Part shown: positions 6,668 to 12,497 of the stretch, one piece after another
Numbering within the stretch: position 1 is the first letter of the stretch
Layout of the letters: each line of letters starts with the position of its first letter
Source: Desulfobacteraceae bacterium UBA2230
GTDB lineage: Bacteria > Desulfobacterota > Desulfobacteria > Desulfobacterales > Desulfosarcinaceae
DNA: 12,497 nucleotides
Assembly (NCBI GenBank): GCA_002348005.1
Contig: DDYQ01000035.1
Location: 1-12,497, forward strand
Reading direction: 5' to 3'
The notes under the pieces: model-generated
What the model was told of the DNA's origin: nothing
Seen by the model: the letters and a program-made list of their open reading frames with translations, nothing else
The model's database searches: none
Program-made: the position numbers and the translations under genes

Positions 6668-9600
6668 TCATTGATTGATCGGCTGATACTCAACGCGGGT
6701 ATACTTCGGCTGCTGCGCATCCTCCTTTGTCTGTTTGCCTTTAACGGGGGGAACTTCACTTTTTGGAGCCGATCGGAGCCGTGCGATTTGTTCGCCGTAC
6801 TTCTTCTCCAAAGACTTGAGAGCCAGCTGGTGTTCTTTTTGCGCTGCAGCCAAAAGCTGTTCCATCTGTTTTTGAGCCGTTTCAAGAACTGATTTCTTCT
6901 CCAGCTCTGCACGCTTAAGGGATTCAAGTTCCTCTTGTTTCGCCAGTCTGGCCTGTTTGACGGCTTCTTCGCTTTGAACCTGCAGCCGGGCGATTTTGTT
7001 CTCGAACTCCTGACGCATCTGCTGAAGTGCTTTTTGCGCTTCCTCGGTCGCTTTTCGCTTTATGGCCGCAATTTCATCCTTTTTTACGGATTGAAGCTGT
7101 TCAATCTGTTCGCAGAATTTCTTTTCAAGTGAAGCAAGCGTACGCTGATGGTTCTGTTCAGCCTTATTGATTTTGTCCTCCAACTGTTTCTGCACCGATG
7201 TGATTGCCGTCTGTTTGTCCAGCTCAGCCTGCTGTATGGCGGTTGCGTGCACACTTTTCAGCTGAGCGAGTTGGCTCTCGAATTGCTGATACGCTTGCTG
7301 GTGCGTCTGCTGGGAGATCTCGGCCACCTTCCGATGAAGCGCATCGACCTCGGTCTTCTTATCAGACTGCAGCCGTGCGATCTGCTCGCTATATGTTGTA
7401 TCAAGCAGCTTAATGGCGTTGCGGTGGTCTGCCGCGGCCTGGGCGATCTTTTCCTCCGCCCGCCGGCGAGTGTTCTCGATTTCGGCCTGCTTGCTCCGGG
7501 CAGCCTGCTTCAATGCCTCAACCTGCTGGCCCTGCATTTGCTCAATCCTGGATTCTAATTCCGCGCGTTCCTGCTGCACAGCCTGTCTGGTCTCCTCGCT
7601 CGCCCTGAGTTTGAAGGCTTCAAGTTCGGCTTTTTTATCCGCCTGGAGACGAGCGATCTGTTCGCTGTGCCGGTTTTTCAGATCCTCGAGCGTGCTCTGG
7701 TGGGCGCGCTCGGCCCGGTTCAGTTTGTCCTCCGTTTGTTTTAGAAACAATTCGATTTCGGCCTGTTTGCCCTGTTCCGTCAGCTTATCCCGTTTAGCCT
7801 GCTTCAAGTCTTCGGCGTGCTGGTCCTGCAGCCGGGCGATTCTGGACGCAAGTTCTGCACGGTGTTGCTCCCGGGCCTGCTTTATCTCCTCGGCCGCCTG
7901 GCGTTTAAGCGCCGCGATTTCAGTATTCTGGTCGGACTGGAGCCGCGCAATTTGTTCGGCGTGGCGGTTCTGCAGGTCGTCGAGGGCATGCTGGCGGTCG
8001 TGTTCGGCTTGAATTCGTTTTTGCTCCGCCTGTTTTCGGAACGTTTCGAATTCCGCCTCCTTTTCCAGTTGCGCCTGCTTTGAGGTTTCAACCTGCTCCT
8101 GCAACCGGGCGATTCTGGACGCCAGTTCCGCGCCGTTTTGCTCCCGGGCCTGCTTTATCTCCTCGGCCGCCTGGTGTTTAAGCGCCGCGATTTCAGTATT
8201 CTGATCGGACTGGAGCCGTGCGATCTGTTCGGCGTGGCGGTTCTGCAGGTCGTCGAGGGCGCGCTGGCGGGCGTGCTCCACCTGTTTCCGGAATGCTTCA
8301 ACTTCCGCCTGCTTTTGCAGCTGCGCCTGTTCTAAGGCTTCGGCGTGCTGCTCCTGCAGCCGGGCGATTCTGGACGCCAGTTCCGCGCTGTTTTGCTCCC
8401 GGGCCTGCTTCATCTCCTCGGCCGCCTGGTGTTTAAGCGCCGCGATTTCAGTATTCTGGTCGGACTGGAGCCGTGCGATCTGTTCGGCGTGGCGGTTCTG
8501 CAGGTCTTCGAGGGCGTGCTGGTGGTCGTGCTCGGCCTGGATCCGTTTTTGCTCCGCCTGTTCCCGGAACGTTTCGAATTCCGTCTGCTTTTCCAGTTGC
8601 GCCTGCTTTATAGCTTCGGCGTGCTGGTCCTGCAGCCGAGTGATACTGGATGCAAGCTCCGCACGGTTCTGCTCCAGGACCCGCTGGGTCTCCTCGACCG
8701 CCTTCCGGTTAACGGCCACAATTTCGGCGATATTTTCGGACCGCAGACGTACGACCTGTTCGGCGTGTCGGTCTTGAAGGTCATCGAGGGCGCGCTGGTG
8801 GTCGTGCTCGGCCCGGATCCGTTTTTGCTCCGCCTGTTCCCGGAACGCTTCGAACTCCGCTTGTTTTTCCAGTTGCGCCTGCTTTAGGGCCTGGGCATGC
8901 TGGTCCCGCAGTCGGGCAATTTCAGATTCAAATTCCTGGCGTGCTCGCTGAAGCGATTGCTGTTCCAGGCTCAGCATCTCTGCGACGCGCTCAGCTTCCT
9001 GGCTGGAATTCTTCTCCAGAAGATCATAACGCTTTTGCAGCTCGGCGATCTTCTGCTGATGCTCATGAACAACCTCTTCGTTCTGTTTTTGAGCCTGGCT
9101 CAATTTCCTTCTGAGACCTGACAGCTGATCAGTATAATCTCTGATTCTGCCGTTGGCGGCGACAATTTCATGATTGCTGTCGCAAAGCTTTTCAGTGATG
9201 CGGCTTATCTCCAGGTCTTTTTGGAGTATGATTTCCCGAAGCTTGATAAAGTCCTTGGAAAAAGGCGAGGACCTGGCATCGCGAAGCGCCTCATCCAACT
9301 GATGACGCAATTTAAAAATATCGGCCTGTTGTTCAGCAAGACGGTGCTCCAGGCCGGAGTTGGCGTTCGCAGAATGCCATACCGGCCTGTGGGTCGTCTC
9401 ATTTGACGCGCCCGTACTGGAAAGAATCTCACCACGACTGAGTGTCTGCTCCGAAGCATCACGGCTGGGGGCTTCGACAGCGGACGCCTCCGAGTTGGCT
9501 GAGTCTGAGGTTTCGGACGAATCGGCAGAACGCAGCTTCGGCGGATCCGAACCGTCGCTCTGTGAAGTTCTTAGGCTGAGGCTCTCGCGGGGCTGGGCGG

Positions 9601-9997
9601 GCAGTGGTCTGATGCGTGGCCCCAGGCCTATCGCCTCATCGAGCGTCCGCAGGAGATCGTCTCCGGTTAAAGCTCTTTTATCGAGGTAAAGGTCCGCATG
9701 CAGGCGTGACTTCCCATGTAAATTGAAATCATGCGGTGAAGGTGTGGCGGAGGTGAGAATGATAAACCCCTTTTTCCCCACCGCCATTCTGGCTTTGTTG
9801 CACAGTGTAAAACCGGCCGCGTCCGGCAGGTCCGCAGAGATAAATATTACTTCAGGATCGAGTATCTTTAGCGTTTGTAGTGTATCGGGTTCTGACACGG
9901 CCGGGCGAATATCAAATTCGTGCACACCCAGTGAGCTTTGAAGGAGGGCAAGAAAATTCTTGTCATCATCGAAAACTAATACGCGCCGTGTGGCCAT
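6668..9997 (-). CDS. Pseudo-receiver protein with long repetitive coiled coil (FrzS/AglZ-like architecture)
   Basis: A 1109-residue soluble protein with no signal peptide or membrane helix. Residues 5-122 form a CheY-like receiver: VLVFDDD supplies the acidic pocket (Asp10-12), FIILTSA keeps the conserved Thr82, and YLDK keeps Lys107. However, the phospho-acceptor position, four residues before the LP of SADLPDAAG, is Ser54 rather than Asp, so phosphorylation is not expected. Residues about 135-205 are a Ser-rich disordered linker. From about 215 to 1085 the protein is heptad-patterned coiled coil rich in Gln, Glu, Ala, Lys and Arg, with eight tandem repeats of about 92 residues from 355. The tail (1080-1109) is Pro/Lys-rich. 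Myxococcus FrzS and AglZ, polarity/gliding proteins, share this non-canonical-receiver-plus-coiled-coil plan; orthology is not shown. The start at 9997 has AGGAGT 5 bases upstream. It ends a three-gene minus-strand run, 40 bp after the preceding gene. Confidence 0.85.
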   Translation of the reverse strand: MATRRVLVFDDDKNFLALLQSSLGVHEFDIRPAVSEPDTLQTLKILDPEVIFISADLPDAAGFTLCNKARMAVGKKGFIILTSATPSPHDFNLHGKSRLHADLYLDKRALTGDDLLRTLDEAIGLGPRIRPLPAQPRESLSLRTSQSDGSDPPKLRSADSSETSDSANSEASAVEAPSRDASEQTLSRGEILSSTGASNETTHRPVWHSANANSGLEHRLAEQQADIFKLRHQLDEALRDARSSPFSKDFIKLREIILQKDLEISRITEKLCDSNHEIVAANGRIRDYTDQLSGLRRKLSQAQKQNEEVVHEHQQKIAELQKRYDLLEKNSSQEAERVAEMLSLEQQSLQRARQEFESEIARLRDQHAQALKQAQLEKQAEFEAFREQAEQKRIRAEHDHQRALDDLQDRHAEQVVRLRSENIAEIVAVNRKAVEETQRVLEQNRAELASSITRLQDQHAEAIKQAQLEKQTEFETFREQAEQKRIQAEHDHQHALEDLQNRHAEQIARLQSDQNTEIAALKHQAAEEMKQAREQNSAELASRIARLQEQHAEALEQAQLQKQAEVEAFRKQVEHARQRALDDLQNRHAEQIARLQSDQNTEIAALKHQAAEEIKQAREQNGAELASRIARLQEQVETSKQAQLEKEAEFETFRKQAEQKRIQAEHDRQHALDDLQNRHAEQIARLQSDQNTEIAALKRQAAEEIKQAREQHRAELASRIARLQDQHAEDLKQAKRDKLTEQGKQAEIELFLKQTEDKLNRAERAHQSTLEDLKNRHSEQIARLQADKKAELEAFKLRASEETRQAVQQERAELESRIEQMQGQQVEALKQAARSKQAEIENTRRRAEEKIAQAAADHRNAIKLLDTTYSEQIARLQSDKKTEVDALHRKVAEISQQTHQQAYQQFESQLAQLKSVHATAIQQAELDKQTAITSVQKQLEDKINKAEQNHQRTLASLEKKFCEQIEQLQSVKKDEIAAIKRKATEEAQKALQQMRQEFENKIARLQVQSEEAVKQARLAKQEELESLKRAELEKKSVLETAQKQMEQLLAAAQKEHQLALKSLEKKYGEQIARLRSAPKSEVPPVKGKQTKEDAQQPKYTRVEYQPINQ
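6671..8935 (-). repeat. Eight tandem ~92-codon coiled-coil repeats within the pseudo-receiver gene
   Basis: Aligning the translation on (R/Q)-(A/Q)-E-(L/F)-x-S-x-(I/L)-x-x-(L/M)-(Q/R) gives eight units. They begin at residues 355, 447, 539, 624, 715, 813, 905 and 997, at genomic 8935, 8659, 8383, 8128, 7855, 7561, 7285 and 7009 reading leftward. Lengths are 92, 92, 85, 91, 98, 92 and 92 residues, with the last running into the tail. Each unit has (N/D)RHAEQIARLQS-like and AEE-KQAREQ-like segments. Units 2-4 are nearly identical in DNA: GCCGCGATTTCAGTATTCTG recurs at 7911, 8184 and 8439. Units 5-8 are more diverged. Unit 3 lacks exactly seven residues, one heptad, relative to unit 2. Confidence 0.88.
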
Positions 9998-10037
9998 TGA
10001 TCACTCCTGTCGGAACCTAGCCCGGATTAGTTTTTCT

Positions 10038-10784
10038 TCAACAATGCGCGACCGCTTTTTTTTGTTTCTTTTCAGGAGGGTTGCCACGCATGTTCTCAGT
10101 ATTCATTCGCTGTGGCTTTCTCGGCGAAATTTCCAGGCGGTCGTCCATCGTCACCAGCAGCACCGCCGGAATGACGTCTTCCATCTGCTTTCGTTTGTCG
10201 AAAAAAGCATTTCGAATGGCCGTGGCATGGATAGCGACTTCTTCCTGGTCGGTGTTACCCTGGCCTTCCAGGACGGACAAATTATCCAGAATTTCCAAAA
10301 TGACCCTGTTCAGAGGATCATCCTGGCCGTTTTCTTTTTTCAGATGCTTGCCGAGTACATTCAGATCCGCGATGCTGAGCGGGTAAATGCGGTACCCGTC
10401 TTTGGGTGAGCTGTAAACAGATTGAAGGACCCCCAGGATGACGGAAAGATTCTTGGAATAGATGCCCCCCTTGTGCCATTTGGTCATCATGGCGAAAATC
10501 CGGTTGACGATGAATTTATTGGGTTGAACGGGCGACAGCATCAGAAAGGGATCCCGATCGCCGATCAGCGCATCGATCACCCAGTGGTTTTCGATTTCCA
10601 GCATTTTCAGGAAAACAGGATAGTTTTCCGGCGTAATGCCGATGCTGCTGAGAAACTTGGCATAAGTGACCGCCGCCTCAACCGATTCCGTCGTCCGGCA
10701 CGCAAATATCCCCTGCAGCAGGCTCGTTTCGATCTCGATGATCCGGGAATCGTCCCATTGCTCTTCATAATCCGCTAGTGTCAT
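10038..10784 (-). CDS. Uncharacterised protein, second of two tandem paralogues
   Basis: I do not recognise this 248-residue family. The protein is soluble, with no signal peptide, membrane helix or nucleotide-binding loop visible. It aligns without gaps to its upstream neighbour over about 200 residues, roughly 60% identical by hand count over the first 170. Shared blocks are ENYPVFLKMLEIENHW (53-68), LIGDRDPF (73-80), TKWHKGGIY (101-109), VILGVLQ (115-121), YSSPKDGY (124-131), LSIAD (136-140) and GQDDP (153-157). It differs in its C-terminal tail, which is extended, basic and ends EKKQKKAVAHC. The start at 10784 is preferred over 10802 because GAGGAGG lies between the two and serves the downstream ATG. 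It is 40 bp upstream of the pseudo-receiver gene and 64 bp downstream of its paralogue, so the three are probably co-transcribed. Confidence 0.8.
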   Translation of the reverse strand: MTLADYEEQWDDSRIIEIETSLLQGIFACRTTESVEAAVTYAKFLSSIGITPENYPVFLKMLEIENHWVIDALIGDRDPFLMLSPVQPNKFIVNRIFAMMTKWHKGGIYSKNLSVILGVLQSVYSSPKDGYRIYPLSIADLNVLGKHLKKENGQDDPLNRVILEILDNLSVLEGQGNTDQEEVAIHATAIRNAFFDKRKQMEDVIPAVLLVTMDDRLEISPRKPQRMNTENMRGNPPEKKQKKAVAHC

Positions 10785-10848
10785 ACCGCCTCCTCGACGC
10801 AATCAATATGGCTGTGTTAACAGTAGTAGTCGAACACCACCCTGGACG

Positions 10849-11535
10849 TCAGTCCGCAAAAAGTTCAACCGGCGGTGTTTCCTGGTCAAGGTAATTGCCC
10901 CTGACCATCAGAACCTGGGGGATGCAGTCTTCCAGTATCTTTGTATTGTCGAAGAAGTTCCCCCTTATCTTCATGGCCTGGCGGGCGACGCCTTCCATCG
11001 ATTCGTCCCACTGCAATCCTTCCAGCAATCCGATTTTTTCGAGAATGTCCAGTATGCATCTGTTCTGTGGATCATCCTGGCCTTTTTCCTGCTCGAGGTG
11101 CTTGCCAAGATTGTCAACATCCGCGATGCTCAACTGGTAGATTTTGTATCCGTCCTTGGGTGAACTGTAAGCGTTCTGGAGGACGCCCAGGACGATGGCG
11201 CGTGTCTTCGGGTAGATTCCACCCGCTCGCCACTTGGTCAGCAATTTAAAAGATTTTGAAACCGTGTAACGATTGGGCGGGATTGTGGAGAGAAGCAAAA
11301 ACGGGTCCCGGTCTCCTATCAGTTCATCCAGCACCCAGTGGTTTTCGATTTCCAGCATTTTGAGAAAAAGCGGATAGTTCTCTGAAGTTAAGCCCGACAT
11401 CCGCAGAAAGCGCGCATAACTTACAGCCGCCTCGACAGCCTCGGGGGTTCGGGCAGCCATCAACTGTTGGAGAATCCTATTCTCCACGATCAGAATGTTG
11501 TCCCTCGTCCAGACCTCATCTTTCTTATTTACCAT
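10849..11535 (-). CDS. Uncharacterised protein, first of two tandem paralogues
   Basis: A 228-residue soluble protein of a family I do not recognise. An amphipathic N-terminal part (ILIVENRILQQLMAARTPEA, 14-33) leads into the block shared with its neighbour: ENYPLFLKMLEIENHW (52-67), LIGDRDPF (72-79), TKWRAGGIY (100-108), VLGVLQ (115-120), YSSPKDGY (123-130), LSIADV (135-140) and GQDDPQNR (152-159). Several blocks are charged and near-invariant between the copies, suggesting a binding surface. A weaker match near the end (LEDCIPQVLMV, 201-211) aligns with EDVIPAVLLV in the paralogue. The tail is short and acidic, unlike the basic tail of the paralogue. A good purine-rich site (AGAGGAAAGG) precedes the start at 11535. 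It is the first gene of the three-gene run leading to the pseudo-receiver protein and has a repeat-containing upstream region. Confidence 0.8.
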   Translation of the reverse strand: MVNKKDEVWTRDNILIVENRILQQLMAARTPEAVEAAVSYARFLRMSGLTSENYPLFLKMLEIENHWVLDELIGDRDPFLLLSTIPPNRYTVSKSFKLLTKWRAGGIYPKTRAIVLGVLQNAYSSPKDGYKIYQLSIADVDNLGKHLEQEKGQDDPQNRCILDILEKIGLLEGLQWDESMEGVARQAMKIRGNFFDNTKILEDCIPQVLMVRGNYLDQETPPVELFAD

Positions 11536-11934
11536 GGCCCTTTCCTCTCAATTGAAATTTAGTTTCAGGGTTACTGCAGCGTAATCGTAATATAGGCCGC
11601 AAAAACGGTAAGTTGTCACCAGGGGCCGATTGCAGCACGTTTACGTTGTCACCATTCATCGGCCATTTTGGAAGAAACTTAAATTTTTTCAAGGTGAGTT
11701 GGCCGGCAGCGCGGTCAGGTCAGGGAATCGCACGCGGGCATTTCAGACAGTGTGAGTTTTAGCGGTCCTGGATTGGAAGCGGGATAGTTCACGATCAGCG
11801 GCGAGCCGGCGGGAAGTTGAAGTGATTCCGTAAGGGGTCTGTGAACGGTACGGCCGCCGAGTCGGCGTTTGTTCTGTCGTCCAGCAGACCCTCTACGGGC
11901 TTCTCGTGATTCCGAGCAGGCCTGCCGGGTTTCT
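11536..11934. promoter_or_regulatory. 399-bp intergenic region with candidate promoter and repeats
   Basis: No supported gene lies here. The part nearest the paralogue gene (11580-11700) is relatively AT-rich and must hold the promoter of the three-gene run. On the minus strand GTGACA (11619-11614) and TATATT (11594-11589) form a possible promoter, with a long 19-bp spacer. A 16-bp AT-rich imperfect palindrome, CTTAAATTTTTTCAAG, lies at 11678-11693. The right half (11700-11934), downstream of the lyase gene, is G+C-richer and shows no clear intrinsic terminator; the palindrome GCAGGCCTGC near 11916-11925 has no T-run. Confidence 0.4.
11612..11654 (-). repeat. Two 10-bp direct repeats 33 bp apart upstream of the three-gene run
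   Basis: GTTGTCACCA occurs at 11612-11621 and again at 11645-11654 (TGGTGACAAC on the transcribed side). The 33-bp centre-to-centre spacing is close to three helical turns, so both would face the same side of DNA. The proximal copy overlaps the possible -35 GTGACA. A 7-bp inverted pair, GGCCGAT (11624-11630) and ATCGGCC (11658-11664), interleaves with them. This is a candidate activator or repressor site; no regulator is identified. Confidence 0.45.
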
Positions 11935-12497
11935 CTATACCAGGCCCAGGTGCTGCGCCTGCGCATAAAGCTGTCGGGCCAGCCGCACCGTGGCCTGGTC
12001 CACCATGCGTCCCTCCACGGCCACGGCGCCGCGCCCCTGGTTCTGGGCGGATTCGACGGTCTGAATCACCTTCAGTGCGCGTTGGATATCTTCGGGGGAA
12101 GGCGAGAAGGTCTGATTGAGCATGTCGATCTGATCGGGATGGATTGCCCATTTGCCGTCGCAACCCAGGGCGGCGGCCATGGCCGCCGAATGCCGGAGGC
12201 CGGTCGGGTCTTTAAAATTACCGTAAGGCGCGTCGATGGCCATGAGTCCCTTGGCTTTTGCCGCCATAATGATACGGCTGACGGCGAAATGCCAGCGATG
12301 GCCCGGATAGAGTGCTTCCTCCCCTTCACCGTGTCCGGAGATCGATGCCAGGCGCGCACCCACCGAGGCGGAATAGTCGGCAATGCCGAACACCAGCGTC
12401 CGGATGCGTTCACTGGCCTCGGTAATGGCGAGCACTTGGGCCAGTCCGACGGCAGTTTCGATGGAAACCTCGATGCCGATGGGCCGGGAGAGCGCCA
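11935..12497 (-). CDS. HpcH/HpaI aldolase/citrate lyase family enzyme, malyl-CoA lyase-like, C-terminal part (continues off right edge)
   Basis: The last 186 codons of a CitE/malyl-CoA lyase-type enzyme, a Mg-dependent TIM-barrel that cleaves or forms C-C bonds of acyl-CoA hydroxyacids. Visible landmarks are IGIEVSIETAVGLAQ, whose Glu in IET is a Mg ligand in this family, and LVFGIADYSAS, whose Asp is the second metal ligand. Then come the insert-like YPGHRWHFAVSRIIMAA, IDAPYGNFKDPTGLRHSA, and GKWAIHPDQIDMLNQTFSPS, the CoA-side C-terminal motif. The frame is open to the right edge, so the true start is outside. Malyl-CoA, methylmalyl-CoA or citramalyl-CoA are the likely substrate types, but this cannot be settled from the fragment. 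It is upstream of and on the same strand as the three-gene run, but a 399-bp gap argues for a separate transcript. Confidence 0.88.
   Translation of the reverse strand, partial: ALSRPIGIEVSIETAVGLAQVLAITEASERIRTLVFGIADYSASVGARLASISGHGEGEEALYPGHRWHFAVSRIIMAAKAKGLMAIDAPYGNFKDPTGLRHSAAMAAALGCDGKWAIHPDQIDMLNQTFSPSPEDIQRALKVIQTVESAQNQGRGAVAVEGRMVDQATVRLARQLYAQAQHLGLV

Noticed and set aside
7856..8659. Regularly spaced near-identical DNA copies that could be mistaken for a CRISPR or minisatellite array
   Set aside because: The copies are 255-276 bp, lie in one open frame and encode coiled-coil repeats; there are no short repeats with unique spacers.
7148..8887. Several long plus-strand open frames opposite the coiled-coil gene, Leu/Phe/Ser-rich and themselves repetitive
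   Set aside because: They are the mirror of the Gln/Glu/Lys-rich repeats, where stop codons are rare on the opposite strand. Their repetition follows the coiled-coil units, and they are scattered over different frames.
10785..10802. Earlier start of the second paralogue (six extra residues)
   Set aside because: The GAGGAGG ribosome site lies inside this extension and points to the ATG at 10784.
11855..11867. CGCCG-AGT-CGGCG hairpin followed by TTTGTTCT on the plus strand, resembling a terminator
   Set aside because: No plus-strand gene leads into it, and in the minus direction, where the lyase is transcribed, it has no T-run.
11715..11966. 83-codon minus-strand open frame overlapping the 3' end of the lyase gene
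   Set aside because: It overlaps the lyase coding end, its first half is Arg/Ser-rich frame-shadow sequence, no ribosome site was noted, and I recognise no family. The second half reads more protein-like, so a decayed remnant is not fully excluded.

Overview
The window looks like chromosomal DNA from a G+C-rich Gram-negative bacterium. The best guess is a sulfate-reducer-like deltaproteobacterium (Desulfobacterota). This is inferred from the gene types: a FrzS/AglZ-like receiver-plus-coiled-coil protein, a SARP-type regulator fused to an alpha/beta hydrolase, and a malyl-CoA-lyase-like enzyme. No rRNA, tRNA, insertion sequence, phage gene or CRISPR array is visible.

Layout, left to right. 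(1) 1-125, minus: the first 41 codons of an MFS transporter that continues off the left edge. (2) 376-1149, plus: a short-chain dehydrogenase/reductase. (3) 1278-3433, minus: a probable two-gene unit, a GNAT acetyltransferase followed by a group II PLP-dependent decarboxylase, with a repeat-containing 89-bp spacer. (4) 3616-5241, plus, divergent from that unit: a winged-helix/BTAD (SARP-like) regulator whose C-terminal half is a complete alpha/beta hydrolase. (5) 5252-6562, minus: a second MFS transporter, ending 10 bp from the regulator's stop and preceded by a good sigma70-type promoter with a palindrome in its spacer. (6) 6668-11535, minus: the most unusual part, three consecutive genes. 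Two are tandem paralogues of a soluble family I do not recognise. The third is a 1109-residue protein with a degenerate receiver domain and eight coiled-coil repeats of about 92 residues. (7) 11536-11934: a 399-bp gap with repeats near its left end. (8) 11935-12497, minus: the C-terminal part of a HpcH/HpaI (CitE/malyl-CoA lyase-like) enzyme that continues off the right edge.

How the genes may work together (inference). The regulator-hydrolase lies back to back with the acetyltransferase/decarboxylase unit and could control it, with the hydrolase domain sensing or processing a small ligand. The three genes at 6668-11535 share strand and close spacing. They suggest a cytoplasmic structural or polarity module in which a phosphorylation-deficient receiver docks onto a partner, a long coiled coil acts as spacer or scaffold, and the two paralogues are client or adaptor proteins. 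This trio is the best candidate here for an undescribed system. The SDR, the MFS transporters and the CoA lyase are ordinary metabolic genes with no clear link to it.
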